Below are positions 52,303-60,101 of a stretch of DNA of 64,000 nt, piece after piece. A program made the translations under genes and the position numbers. Origin of the DNA: Solihabitans fulvus (GTDB lineage Bacteria; Actinomycetota; Actinomycetes; Mycobacteriales; Pseudonocardiaceae). The stretch's first letter is position 1; every line of letters begins with the position of its first letter. Location: NCBI RefSeq assembly GCF_008386585.1, contig NZ_VUOB01000047.1:1-64000 (forward strand), in the 5' to 3' direction. The notes under the pieces were generated by a model. That model made no database searches. It worked only from the letters and a program-made list of their open reading frames with translations, and was not told where the DNA came from.

Positions 52303-52327
52303 GGTCCCCGACCCCGTGACGGGGACC
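52303..52327 (-). other. Hairpin in the cydA leader
   Basis: Perfect GGTCCCCG/CGGGGACC stem with a 9-base loop, between the putative -10 and the cydA start. It could be a regulator site, as the arms contain GGGACC-like half-sites, or an mRNA structure. Confidence 0.45.
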
Positions 52328-52345
52328 GTCGAACTCCGAAAACGA

Positions 52346-52351
52346 GCCTAG
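52346..52351 (-). promoter_or_regulatory. Putative -10 of the cyd operon
   Basis: Minus-strand TAGGCT fits the actinobacterial -10 pattern TAnnnT. No good -35 precedes it, which would fit activator-dependent transcription. It is about 93 bases upstream of the cydA start. Confidence 0.45.
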
Positions 52352-52362
52352 GTTGGGCGACC

Positions 52363-52379
52363 GGACCACGATCAGGTCC
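52363..52379 (-). promoter_or_regulatory. Second, imperfect DevR-like inverted repeat
   Basis: GGACC-N7-GGTCC, centred about 31 bases upstream of the expected start point, near the -35 position. It is weaker than the site at 52399. Confidence 0.35.
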
Positions 52380-52398
52380 GAGCGTCCCCCGTTCGGGT

Positions 52399-52412
52399 GG
52401 GACCTTGGTCCC
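52399..52412 (-). promoter_or_regulatory. DevR/DosR-type operator upstream of cydA
   Basis: GGGACCTTGGTCCC is a perfect 14-base palindrome matching the DosR core GGGACT-N2-AGTCCC. It is centred about 65 bases upstream of the presumed transcription start of cydA, a normal activator position. A DevR-like regulator and a GAF kinase are encoded at the other end of this operon. Confidence 0.7.
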
Positions 52413-52482
52413 TGCTGGGCGGGACCGTCGCGGTGCGGGCGGTCACCTCGCCGGACAGTGCGTGACCAGCTAGAATAGGTGT

Positions 52483-52645
52483 CGCCTGAGGGGAGTAGTT
52501 CCGACGGCCGCGCGTCTGACGGGTGGCCCGGCGAGGACATCGACATGCTGACTCCGCGTTCCGGAGTCCGGTGCCTCACCCAGCGCAAGCTGGGCGAACG
52601 AGACCTCCGGCCGGGTTTTCGCATACCCGGTCGGGGTCAACTGTC
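52483..52645 (+). ncRNA. yybP-ykoY (manganese) riboswitch
   Basis: Leader of the UPF0016/GDT1 gene. The conserved 5' core GGGGAGTAG is at 52490-52498 and the second core GCGAACGAGACCTCCGGCCGGG-like segment at about 52594-52615, with variable stems between (GACTCCG/CGGAGTC near 52550-52568; CCCAGC/GCTGGG near 52580-52593). A C/G-rich stretch after 52640 may be the expression platform. A TAGAAT hexamer at 52471-52476 is a good -10. This RNA class senses Mn2+ and usually turns on manganese exporters. Confidence 0.82.
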
Positions 52646-52683
52646 CCCCCGTCCGGGCCGGACGTGGGAAGGACTGAAGCCTC

Positions 52684-53286
52684 GTGGCTTCCTCGATGCT
52701 GGCGCTCGTCGCCGCATTCGGCCTCGTGTTTGTGGTCGAACTGCCCGACAAGACGCTGGTCGCGACGCTCGTGTTGACCACCAGGTATCGCGCGCTCCCG
52801 GTGTTCGTCGGCGTCTGCGCGGCCTTCGCCGTCCAGTGCGTGGTGGCCGTCGCCTTCGGCAGCGTGCTCACCCTGCTGCCGGAGCGGCTGGTGGCCGGGG
52901 TCGTCGCCGCGCTGTTCGGTCTCGGCGCGGTCATGCTGCTCCGCGAGGGCTTCGCCAGGCAGGACGACGATGACGTCGACGGCGCCCGCTCCGGCCCGCA
53001 GCCCGTGTCGTTCCTGCGCGCCGCGCTGACCTCGTTCGGCGTGCTGTTCGCCGCCGAGTGGGGCGACGCCTCGCAGCTGGCCACCGCCGGCCTGACCGCC
53101 CGCTACGGCAGCCCGGTCGCCGTCGGCGTCGGCTCCTGGCTCGCGCTGGTGCTGGTGGCCGGGATCGCGGTGCTGATCGGCCGCAAGCTCGCCCATCGGC
53201 TGCCGACCAGGCTGATCCAGCGCGCGGCCGGGTTCCTGTTCGCCGCGTTCACCGCCGTGGCCCTGTGGCAGGCGATCGCGGCCTGA
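52684..53286 (+). CDS. GDT1/UPF0016 (TMEM165-like) cation exporter, probably for Mn2+
   Basis: 200 residues, six transmembrane helices in two inverted halves. Each half carries the family's E-x-G-D-like motif: VVELPDKTLVATL near residue 20 and AAEWGDASQLATA near residue 123. These acidic motifs bind the transported Ca2+/Mn2+. The middle loop is acidic (RQDDDDVDG). The gene follows the yybP-ykoY leader by about 40 bases, with GGAAGGA ten bases before the GTG, which supports manganese export. Confidence 0.93.
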   Translation: MASSMLALVAAFGLVFVVELPDKTLVATLVLTTRYRALPVFVGVCAAFAVQCVVAVAFGSVLTLLPERLVAGVVAALFGLGAVMLLREGFARQDDDDVDGARSGPQPVSFLRAALTSFGVLFAAEWGDASQLATAGLTARYGSPVAVGVGSWLALVLVAGIAVLIGRKLAHRLPTRLIQRAAGFLFAAFTAVALWQAIAA

Positions 53287-53308
53287 GCCGCGCCGGGCCG
53301 ACCTTGTG

Positions 53309-54007
53309 TCAGCGCAGCGCGATCGCGACCTCCTCGGCGGCCCGCAGCACGTGCGGGCCGATGACGTCGCCGTCCAGCTTCTCCAGGGCCACCACGCCGA
53401 CGCTGGCGCGCAGGCCGGGCACCCCGCGCACCGGGGCGGCCACCCCGTACGCGCCGGGCTGGAGTTCCCCGGTGGAGGCCACCCACGGCCGGGAGTCCGC
53501 CGGCAGCCCGATCGCCTTGCCGGCCGCGCCCCGGTGCACCGGATGCCTGCTGCCCACCCGGTAGGCCACGTGATAGGCCGTCCAGGACGGCTCGACCACG
53601 GCGACCGCCTGCGCCTCGGCGCCGTCCGCGACGGTCAGGTGCGCGGTCGCGCCGACCTGCTCGGCCAGCGCGCGCAGCGCGGGCTGCGCGGCCAGCCGCA
53701 GCTGCGGCAGCACGTTCGCGGCCAGCCGCAGCACGCCGAGGCCCAGCCGCACCTTGGAGCCCTCGCGCCGCACCAGGCCCCTGGCCTGCAACGGCACCAG
53801 GAGCCGGTAGACGGCCGCCCGGCTCGCCCCGATCGCCGCGGCCAGGTCGCTGATGCTCGGCGCCTCACTCTCGGCGTCCGCCACCGCCTGGAGCAGGGCG
53901 AGGCCCCGCTCCAGGGTCAGCGAACTCTCCTTCGACGCGCCGGCCTGCTGCCCCGCCGACGCGCCCAGCGGGCGGCCGCCGGAGCCCGCGTGCGACCTGA
54001 TGGTCAC
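53309..54007 (-). CDS. IclR-family transcriptional regulator
   Basis: 232 residues. An unusual 25-residue Gly/Ser/Ala-rich head is followed by the winged helix-turn-helix (SLTLERGLALLQAVADAE, SISDLAAAIGASRAAVYRLL) and the ligand-binding IclR domain with VGSRHPVHRGAAGKAIGLP. It starts 5 bases after fahA on the same strand, so it likely controls the homogentisate genes around it. IclR proteins often regulate aromatic catabolism; the effector is unknown. Confidence 0.9.
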   Translation of the reverse strand: MTIRSHAGSGGRPLGASAGQQAGASKESSLTLERGLALLQAVADAESEAPSISDLAAAIGASRAAVYRLLVPLQARGLVRREGSKVRLGLGVLRLAANVLPQLRLAAQPALRALAEQVGATAHLTVADGAEAQAVAVVEPSWTAYHVAYRVGSRHPVHRGAAGKAIGLPADSRPWVASTGELQPGAYGVAAPVRGVPGLRASVGVVALEKLDGDVIGPHVLRAAEEVAIALR

Positions 54008-54012
54008 CGCGA

Positions 54013-55233
54013 TCAGCCCCGGTCGGCGCGCTCGGTGCCCGAGTCGGCTGGCACGACCGTGCCGACGACCTCGGCGAGGCCGACCAGCGAGTCGTCCTCG
54101 CCCGGCGCGGTGCCGGTGATCCGCACAGTGTCACCGTCCTGGAGGAACGTTCGCGGGCTGCCGTCGTCGAGGGTGATCGGCTCGGCCCCGCCCCAGGTCA
54201 GCTCGAGGAAGCAGCCGCGCTGGCGCTTCTGCGGCCCGGAGACCGTGCCGGAGGCGAACAGATCACCCGCGCGAACGGTAGCGCCGTTCACCGACATGTG
54301 CGCGAGTTGCTGGGCGAAGGTCCAGGACATCTCGGCGAACGGCGGCGCGGACACCCGCGTGCCGTTCCAGTCCACCGCGAGGCTCAGGTCAAGGCCCCAC
54401 GGCTGGTCCTCGACCAGGTAGTCCAGCAGCGGGTTCGGCAGCGCCGGCGGGGTCACCCTGGCCACCGCGAACGCCTCCAACGGCGTGACCCACGCCGAGA
54501 TCGAGGTGGCGAACGACTTGGACAGGAACGGCCCGAGCGGCTGGTACTCCCAGGCCTGGATGTCCCGCGCGGACCAGTCGTTGACCAGCACCACCCCGAA
54601 CACGTGCTCAGCGGCCTGACCGGTGGACACCCTGCCCTCGGTCGGGCCGCCGCAGACGAAGCCGACCTCGGCCTCGATGTCCAGCCGCTCGCACGGCCCG
54701 AACACCGGGCCCTGCTCGCCCCTGCGCTGCCCGTGCGGGCGCACCACGTCGGTGCCGGACACGACCACCGTGCCGGCCCTGCCGTGGTAGCCGACGGGCA
54801 GGTGCGTCCAGTTCGGCAGCAGCGGGGCGCCGTCGGGCCGGAAGATCCGGCCGACGTTCTCCGCGTGGTGCCGCGACGAGTAGAAGTCCACGTAGTCGGC
54901 CACCGTGAACGGCAGCCGGGTGGTGGTCTCCGCGAGCGGCAGCAGCGTGCCGCCCTTCGGCGCGACCTCGGCCGTGACCAGCTCGGTCAGCCTGGCGCGC
55001 AGCGCGCTCCAGACCGGCCGGCCGGCCCGCAGCAGCGGGTCGAGCGAGTCCGCCGACGTGTGGGCGGCGAGCTCCGCGCCGAGGGACTCGGCCAGCGGCC
55101 GCAGCGGCAACGCGTGGTCGCCGACGCGGACCGCGAGGCCGGGCCCGTCCTCGGTCTCGACGACGCCGTAGGGCAGCGTCTGCGGGCCGAACGGCGCATC
55201 CCGGCGGAACGCCGGGTCGTGGATCCAGCTCAC
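54013..55233 (-). CDS. fahA: Fumarylacetoacetase
   Basis: Last enzyme of tyrosine/homogentisate catabolism, hydrolysing fumarylacetoacetate to fumarate and acetoacetate. 406 residues, with the N-terminal SH3-like domain (about 1-110) and the catalytic FAH domain. DYVDFYSSRHHAENVGRIFR includes the metal-ligand Asp and the catalytic His. LDIEAEVGFVCGG and VNDWSARDIQAWEYQPLGPF carry further metal ligands. It overlaps the upstream unknown gene by 4 bases (GTGA). Confidence 0.96.
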   Translation of the reverse strand: MSWIHDPAFRRDAPFGPQTLPYGVVETEDGPGLAVRVGDHALPLRPLAESLGAELAAHTSADSLDPLLRAGRPVWSALRARLTELVTAEVAPKGGTLLPLAETTTRLPFTVADYVDFYSSRHHAENVGRIFRPDGAPLLPNWTHLPVGYHGRAGTVVVSGTDVVRPHGQRRGEQGPVFGPCERLDIEAEVGFVCGGPTEGRVSTGQAAEHVFGVVLVNDWSARDIQAWEYQPLGPFLSKSFATSISAWVTPLEAFAVARVTPPALPNPLLDYLVEDQPWGLDLSLAVDWNGTRVSAPPFAEMSWTFAQQLAHMSVNGATVRAGDLFASGTVSGPQKRQRGCFLELTWGGAEPITLDDGSPRTFLQDGDTVRITGTAPGEDDSLVGLAEVVGTVVPADSGTERADRG

Positions 55234-56096
55234 AGCAGGCCAAGTCCTTCCAGGTCCGCGACCGGGTCGGCCAGCGAGCAGGAACCGTAGGAGGCGAAGA
55301 CGCCACGCACGGCGTGCGCGGCCTGGTCGGACAGCGCGCCTGCCTCGGCGGCGAGCGCGGCGCCGTCGGTGTTGCCAAGCGCCTCCCTGACGTCGCCGCC
55401 CGACAGCGAGCGGGCCGTGGCCACCAGCAGGTTGAGGAACCCGTGGTGGGTGAACCCGGTCTCCTCGTCGGTGTGCCGGACGGCGTTGTGCAGCCCGGCC
55501 GTCGCCTTGAACGACACGCCGCCGGTGGTCACCACGGACAGGAAGTCCGCGACCTCGTCAATGCTCGGGAAGGTCTCCTGGCTGACGCCGCCGCAGCGCA
55601 GCTTCGGCCAGCTGCCGTGCTCCGCGACCCTGCGGATGCCGTCCAGCCATCCAGCGCCGCCCCGGCGGGGCTCGACCACGCGGATGACGTCCTCCGGCAC
55701 GAACTCGGAGACACGTTCCAGCCAGACCTCGTCCACGTCGGACGGGGCCGGCATCTCGACCATGCGCAGCGTCAACAGCTCACTGCGCGACTCCACGATC
55801 GACACGGCCTTCGGCACACCGCCGAGACCCGTGTCGATCACCAGTGACAGGGCGACCGGCTTCGCCGGCTTCGCCTTGATGAGCTCGGTGATGAGCTCGG
55901 GCAGCCGGGACGCGGGACACAGGAAAAAACCCATCACGCCGGCCCAGTCGCCGACCCGTCCATCCAGGTGACCGCGCACCCCATCGGGCATCGTCGCACT
56001 CCCCGGAGGGAACAACGCTGCATCGTCTACGAGCCTCGCCAGCAGGGGCGGAGTGCCGCGTGGACCGGGCGCACGGAGTTCGACAGCGCTTGACAC
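55230..56096 (-). CDS. Unknown protein of the homogentisate operon
   Basis: 288 residues from the GTG at 56096. The minus-strand TAGCGT hexamer ends 7 bases before this GTG, as in leaderless actinobacterial mRNAs; GTG 56105 is an alternative. I do not recognise the family. Conserved-looking segments are LVDDAALFPPGSATMPDGV near residue 23, KPVALSLVIDTGLGG, and KATAGLHNAVRHTDEETG followed by THHGFLNLLVATA near 215-245. The alternating strands and helices suggest a TIM-barrel-like fold. It is co-transcribed with fahA, and no maleylacetoacetate isomerase is present, so that step is one possible role (inference only). Confidence 0.7.
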   Translation of the reverse strand: MSSAVELRAPGPRGTPPLLARLVDDAALFPPGSATMPDGVRGHLDGRVGDWAGVMGFFLCPASRLPELITELIKAKPAKPVALSLVIDTGLGGVPKAVSIVESRSELLTLRMVEMPAPSDVDEVWLERVSEFVPEDVIRVVEPRRGGAGWLDGIRRVAEHGSWPKLRCGGVSQETFPSIDEVADFLSVVTTGGVSFKATAGLHNAVRHTDEETGFTHHGFLNLLVATARSLSGGDVREALGNTDGAALAAEAGALSDQAAHAVRGVFASYGSCSLADPVADLEGLGLL

Positions 56097-56165
56097 GCCT
56101 GACACGCTAGTGGTGTGCCGGCAACTGAACAAAGGTGTCCGGTATTCGAACACCCGGAGGGAGCA

Positions 56166-57350
56166 ATGGCCTACTACCGGAACGTCGGTGCGATCCCCCG
56201 AAAGCGCCACACGCAGTTCCGCAGACCGGACGGCGGCCTGTACGCAGAGGAACTAATGGGGGTCGAGGGTTTCTCGGCCGATTCGGCGCTGCTGTACCAC
56301 CGGCACCTGCCGACCGCGATCGTCGACGCCGTGACCGTCGAGGACACCAGGGGAGGCACCGCGCCGAACCTGCCGCTCAAGCCGAGGCACTTCAAGACCA
56401 CCGCGCTGGACTGGCCGGACGCCGGCGTCGACGCCGTCACCGGGCGGCGCACGCTGTTCGGCAACGCCGACGTGACCATCGGCTTCGTCGCCGCCACCGC
56501 GCCGAGCCCCCTGTACCGCAACGCGTTCGGCGACGAACTGCTGTACGTGCAGGCCGGGTCCGGCACCATCGAGACGATCTACGGCGCGATCACCGTCGGC
56601 GACGGCGACTACGTCGTCATCCCGACCTCGTGCACTTACCGGGTGGTGCCGGCCGCTGGTGAGCCGCTGCGCGTGCTGACGCTGGAGGCCACCGGCCACA
56701 TCGGGCCGCCCAAGCGCTACCTGTCCGCCAAGGGACAGTTCCTGGAGCACTCGCCCTACTGCGAGCGCGACCTGCGCGGGCCCGAGGAGCCGCTGCTGGT
56801 GGACGGCGAGGACGTGGACGTGCTCGTCCGGCACCGCGCCGGGCTGACCAGGTTCACCTACGCCAACCACCCGTTCGACGTGGTCGGCTGGGACGGCTGC
56901 CTCTACCCGTTCGCGCTCAACATCCGCGACTTCGAGCCGATCACCGGGCGCGTGCACCAGCCGCCGCCGGTGCACCAGACCTTCGAGGGCCCCAACTTCG
57001 TGGTCTGCTCGTTCGTGCCGCGCAAGGTCGACTACCACCCGCTGTCCGTGCCGGTGCCCTACAACCACGCCAACGTGGACTCCGACGAGCTGCTGTTCTA
57101 CGTCGGCGGAAACTACGAGGCGCGCAAGGGTTCCGGCATTGGCCTCGGGTCGCTGTCGCTGCACCCGTCCGGCTGCACGCACGGCCCGCAGCCCGGCGCC
57201 GTCGAGGCGTCGCTCGGGGTGGACTACTTCGACGAGACCGCCGTCATGGTCGACACGTTCCGGCCGCTGGAGCTCGGCGAGGCGGCCACCGCGAGCGAGG
57301 ACCCGCGCTACGCGTGGAGTTGGGCCCGCAGGGGACCCGACTGGAACTGA
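56166..57350 (+). CDS. hmgA: Homogentisate 1,2-dioxygenase
   Basis: Iron-dependent ring-cleaving bicupin, 394 residues; CGGAGGGAG lies directly upstream of the ATG at 56166. Iron-site motifs are VPYNHANVDSDELLFYVGG (His and Glu ligands near residue 305) and SLHPSGCTHGPQPG (His ligand near 340). RVHQPPPVHQTF contains the catalytic His. It is divergent from the fahA operon across 69 bases containing TTGACA (56090-56095), a likely -35 without a good -10. hppD is not in the window. Confidence 0.96.
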   Translation: MAYYRNVGAIPRKRHTQFRRPDGGLYAEELMGVEGFSADSALLYHRHLPTAIVDAVTVEDTRGGTAPNLPLKPRHFKTTALDWPDAGVDAVTGRRTLFGNADVTIGFVAATAPSPLYRNAFGDELLYVQAGSGTIETIYGAITVGDGDYVVIPTSCTYRVVPAAGEPLRVLTLEATGHIGPPKRYLSAKGQFLEHSPYCERDLRGPEEPLLVDGEDVDVLVRHRAGLTRFTYANHPFDVVGWDGCLYPFALNIRDFEPITGRVHQPPPVHQTFEGPNFVVCSFVPRKVDYHPLSVPVPYNHANVDSDELLFYVGGNYEARKGSGIGLGSLSLHPSGCTHGPQPGAVEASLGVDYFDETAVMVDTFRPLELGEAATASEDPRYAWSWARRGPDWN

Positions 57351-57359
57351 CTGTCGGTG

Positions 57360-57392
57360 CCACCCCCTAGCGTTTCGCTCGTCTGGGGGTGG
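57360..57392 (+). other. Hairpin between hmgA and the MoxR/VWA cassette
   Basis: CCACCCCC (57360-57367) pairs with GGGGGTGG (57385-57392) around a 17-base loop. It begins 10 bases after the hmgA stop and ends 4 bases before the next ATG, so it could terminate hmgA transcripts or hide the ribosome binding region of the downstream gene. Confidence 0.55.
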
Positions 57393-57396
57393 TCGG

Positions 57397-58356
57397 ATGG
57401 ACGCGGGCGAGCAGCGGCGGTCCCGCGCGCGGGCGAAGTCCGGTCGCGACCGGGCCGACGCCGTGCGCGGGGGCGTCGCCGGGCTGCGCGAATGGCTGCT
57501 CGACCTGGCCGACGGCGGGATCGCCGGGCTGCCCGGCCGGGACGGGGCGTGGTGGCAGGCGATCGCCGCGCGGATGGTCGACGCGCAGGCGCGCGGCCTG
57601 GCGTCGGCGATCACCGAGCTGAGCGGGCTGGTCGCCGCGGCGGGCCCGCGCTGGGCCGAGGAGGCCGCTGACCGAATCGGCGGCCTGTACCTGCTGTGCC
57701 AGCTCGCCGAGCGGGCCTGGCGCACCGACGACGAGCTGGCCGCCGTGGTGCGCGGCAGGCTCGGGTTCACCGTGCCCGAGGCGGAGGTTCTCGCCGGGGA
57801 CGGCTGGCGGGACCGGTGGGTGCCGTTGCTGCGCGTTGAGGAGGACGACGGCCCGGTCCGCACGCTGCGGCAGTTCGCCGTTGGGCGCGAGCGCGGCGAA
57901 TGGGTGGTCGTGGTGCGGCACGCCGTCGGTGGCGCGCGGCCAGCGGCGGCGCTGCCGCACGGGTCCGAGACCGACGCGGTGCTGCACCCGTATCCCGGCG
58001 CGACGCCGAGGCGGGTCGCCGTCGGCGAGGTGATCGACAGCGCGCCGCCCGGGCCGGTCGCGGTGCCGGCCGACTGGCGCGCGGCCATGGCGGGGTTGAC
58101 GGAGGTGCTGCTGGCCGACCCGTGGCGGCGGCTGCATCCGGTCGGCTGCGCCGGGCTTCGGCTGACGCTCGGCGACGCGCCGGTCGCGGTCGACCGGGCG
58201 GGCGCCGCGCTGCCCGTGCGGGCCGACCGCGCGTTCGAGCTGACGCTCGCGCTGACCGGCGGACGCCGGTTCGACGGGTGGGGCCTGTGGGACGGCCGGA
58301 CGTTGCGACTTGGCGCAGTCGCCGAGCCGGGCAGCGGACCGCAGGTGGTCGGGTGA
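57397..58356 (+). CDS. SWIM-family protein lacking its zinc finger (first gene of a MoxR/VWA cassette)
   Basis: 319 residues from the ATG at 57397. It resembles the C-terminal two thirds of actinobacterial SWIM zinc-finger proteins that start this cassette: a helical part (GLREWLLDLADGGIAGLPGR, ARMVDAQARGLASAITELSG, LYLLCQLAERAWRTDDELAA) and then RGRLGFTVPEAEVLAGDGWR and beta-rich sequence. The usual N-terminal region with the CxCx(n)CxH SWIM motif is missing; hmgA ends only 46 bases upstream, leaving no room for it. Its stop overlaps the next gene's GTG. Confidence 0.75.
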   Translation: MDAGEQRRSRARAKSGRDRADAVRGGVAGLREWLLDLADGGIAGLPGRDGAWWQAIAARMVDAQARGLASAITELSGLVAAAGPRWAEEAADRIGGLYLLCQLAERAWRTDDELAAVVRGRLGFTVPEAEVLAGDGWRDRWVPLLRVEEDDGPVRTLRQFAVGRERGEWVVVVRHAVGGARPAAALPHGSETDAVLHPYPGATPRRVAVGEVIDSAPPGPVAVPADWRAAMAGLTEVLLADPWRRLHPVGCAGLRLTLGDAPVAVDRAGAALPVRADRAFELTLALTGGRRFDGWGLWDGRTLRLGAVAEPGSGPQVVG

Positions 58357-60101
58357 GCGCGGACGAGGCTCGCGAGCCACAAACGGGTGAGGCACAGAAG
58401 TGTGTGCCACACAAATGTGCAGCACACACGGGCGAGACACACACGGGTACCGCACATACCTGCGAGACACACACGGGCACGGAACACGCGGGTGCTGCGC
58501 ACACGAGTACGGCGCACACGAGTACGGCGCACGTCTGCGAGACGCACATGGGTGGGACACACACCTGCGACACACATAAATGCGCACATAAATGTGAGAA
58601 GCACATGGGTGAGGCACACAGTGCTCGGGGCGACGTGTCGCTTCGGGAGCAGTGGCGCACGACCGTGCGGGCCATGGTCATCGGGGCCCGGCGCGCCGAC
58701 GCCGAGCCGGCCACGTTGCTCGCGGACGCCGCCGTTCTCGGCACCGCAGCCTTCGGCGCGCGACTGCCGGACGCGGTGCCGGAATCCGGCGGCATGCCCA
58801 CCTCACCGGTGCCGGTCGCGCCGCCGGACACCCGGCCGGCCGCGCCCCTCCCGGCGCTCGACGTGCTCGACCACGCCCTCGCGCTCGGCGACGAGGGGCT
58901 GCTCGTCGAGTGGTGCGCGGCGGCCGGTCGGGGCGGCGCGGTCGCCGCGCACCGGCAGTTGCCCGTGCTACTCGCGCTGGGCACCGCGCGTCCCGGGCTG
59001 CGGTCCGCGCTGCTCGGCGTGCTCGGCGCGCGGGGGCACTGGCTCGCGGACTGCCGGCCTGCCTGGTCCTGGGCCACCGGCCAGGAACTCACGGCCGGCC
59101 CGAACGGCGCCGACCTCGACGCGGTGCTCGACCTGCCAGCGCATCGCAGGACGGCGGTGCTGCGCGCGGCCCGCAGGGCCGATCCCGTCGCGGCCGGGGC
59201 CGCCATCGGCGAGCTGTACGCGGCCGCGCGCCGCGCGCCCGACCGGCAGGCGCTGATCACGGCGCTCTCGGCCGGTCTCGGCGCCCACGACGAGGCGCTG
59301 CTGGAGGCCGCGCTGGACGACCGGTCCGTCGCGGTGCACGACCTTGCGCTGACCCTGTTGCGCAGGCTGCCCGGCTCGGCGCTGGCCGCGCGGGCCACCA
59401 GGCGGCTGGCGACCGGGCTGATCCTGGTCGAGCGGGGCGACCACCTGGCGTTGCGGCAGGACGGCCCCTACGCGCGGCCGGAACCGGACCCGGTCGAGGC
59501 GCGGGACCTGCTGCGGGACGGCCAGGTGGAGACCGGCGTGGCCGGCAGGCTGCGCGGGGCGGCGGCCAGCGTGTCGCCGGAGATCTTGGCCGGGTTGCTG
59601 GGGATGAGCGCACCGAGGGCGGCGGACCGCCTTCGGCGCGGGCCATGGGCCGCCGCGTTGCTTCGAGGGGTCGCGGCGGCCCTGCCCTCGGCCAGCGACC
59701 CCCGCCCGTGGGCCGTGGCGGCCTGCGACGCGCTCAGCGGCATGGAGAAGCTGGACATGCTCGCCGCGCTGCCGCCAAGGCTGGCAGGCGAACTGCTCGT
59801 CGCGGTGTCGCGCGACTGGACGTGGGACCTGCTCGACCACGCCTGCGCGCAGCTGCCCGCGCCGTGGCCGCCCGACACCACCGGCAGCCTCCTGGACCGC
59901 TACGCCGCCCTGCCCGATCCGTCCTGGCGGTCCGGCCGCCCGCCGGCCAGCCTGCTCACCAGGGGCGACGTGCCGGTCCTGCTGGCCGGCTGGGACCGGA
60001 TCACCGAACGCTGGCCGCACCACTCGGCCGAACGGGACGTGCTGCGGCTGCGCGCCCAGTTGCACGAGGCATTCACCACCGGACAGCGGGAGTCACCGTG
60101 A
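58353..60101 (+). CDS. DUF5691-like protein with an N-terminal His/Cys pentapeptide repeat
   Basis: 582 residues from the GTG at 58353, overlapping the previous stop by 4 bases. Residues 16-90 are a repeat of xxHT[GCS] units, containing 15 His and 7 Cys, for example AAHTGETHTGTAHTCETH. The rest is an all-helical, repeat-like DUF5691 domain (REQWRTTVRAMVIGARRADA; ALITALSAGLGAHDEALLEA; GMEKLDMLAALPPRLAGEL) resembling HEAT-type arrays. A later GTG (58635) could start a protein without the repeat. The His/Cys head could bind metal; no such region is known to me in this family. Confidence 0.75.
   Translation: MSADEAREPQTGEAQKCVPHKCAAHTGETHTGTAHTCETHTGTEHAGAAHTSTAHTSTAHVCETHMGGTHTCDTHKCAHKCEKHMGEAHSARGDVSLREQWRTTVRAMVIGARRADAEPATLLADAAVLGTAAFGARLPDAVPESGGMPTSPVPVAPPDTRPAAPLPALDVLDHALALGDEGLLVEWCAAAGRGGAVAAHRQLPVLLALGTARPGLRSALLGVLGARGHWLADCRPAWSWATGQELTAGPNGADLDAVLDLPAHRRTAVLRAARRADPVAAGAAIGELYAAARRAPDRQALITALSAGLGAHDEALLEAALDDRSVAVHDLALTLLRRLPGSALAARATRRLATGLILVERGDHLALRQDGPYARPEPDPVEARDLLRDGQVETGVAGRLRGAAASVSPEILAGLLGMSAPRAADRLRRGPWAAALLRGVAAALPSASDPRPWAVAACDALSGMEKLDMLAALPPRLAGELLVAVSRDWTWDLLDHACAQLPAPWPPDTTGSLLDRYAALPDPSWRSGRPPASLLTRGDVPVLLAGWDRITERWPHHSAERDVLRLRAQLHEAFTTGQRESP
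58398..58620 (+). repeat. 15-bp minisatellite encoding a His/Cys-rich pentapeptide array
   Basis: About 15 degenerate copies of a CACACGGGTACCGCA-like unit. The stretch is rich in A and C and lower in GC than the flanks, and the unit length keeps the reading frame. Copies vary at the third to fifth amino acid (HTGET, HTCET, HTSTA, HVCET, HKCAH). Confidence 0.85.

Noticed and set aside
52254..52482. Rex (NADH-sensing) operator upstream of cydA
   Set aside because: Rex sites contain TTGTGAANNNNTTCACAA-like palindromes; none is present in the interval. The only clear palindrome fits the DosR type.
56253..58619. Minus-strand Cys-rich frame with CLTHVC-type repeats at its start
   Set aside because: The repeats are the complementary reading of the His/Cys minisatellite, and the remainder lies opposite hmgA. 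No promoter or ribosome binding site supports it.
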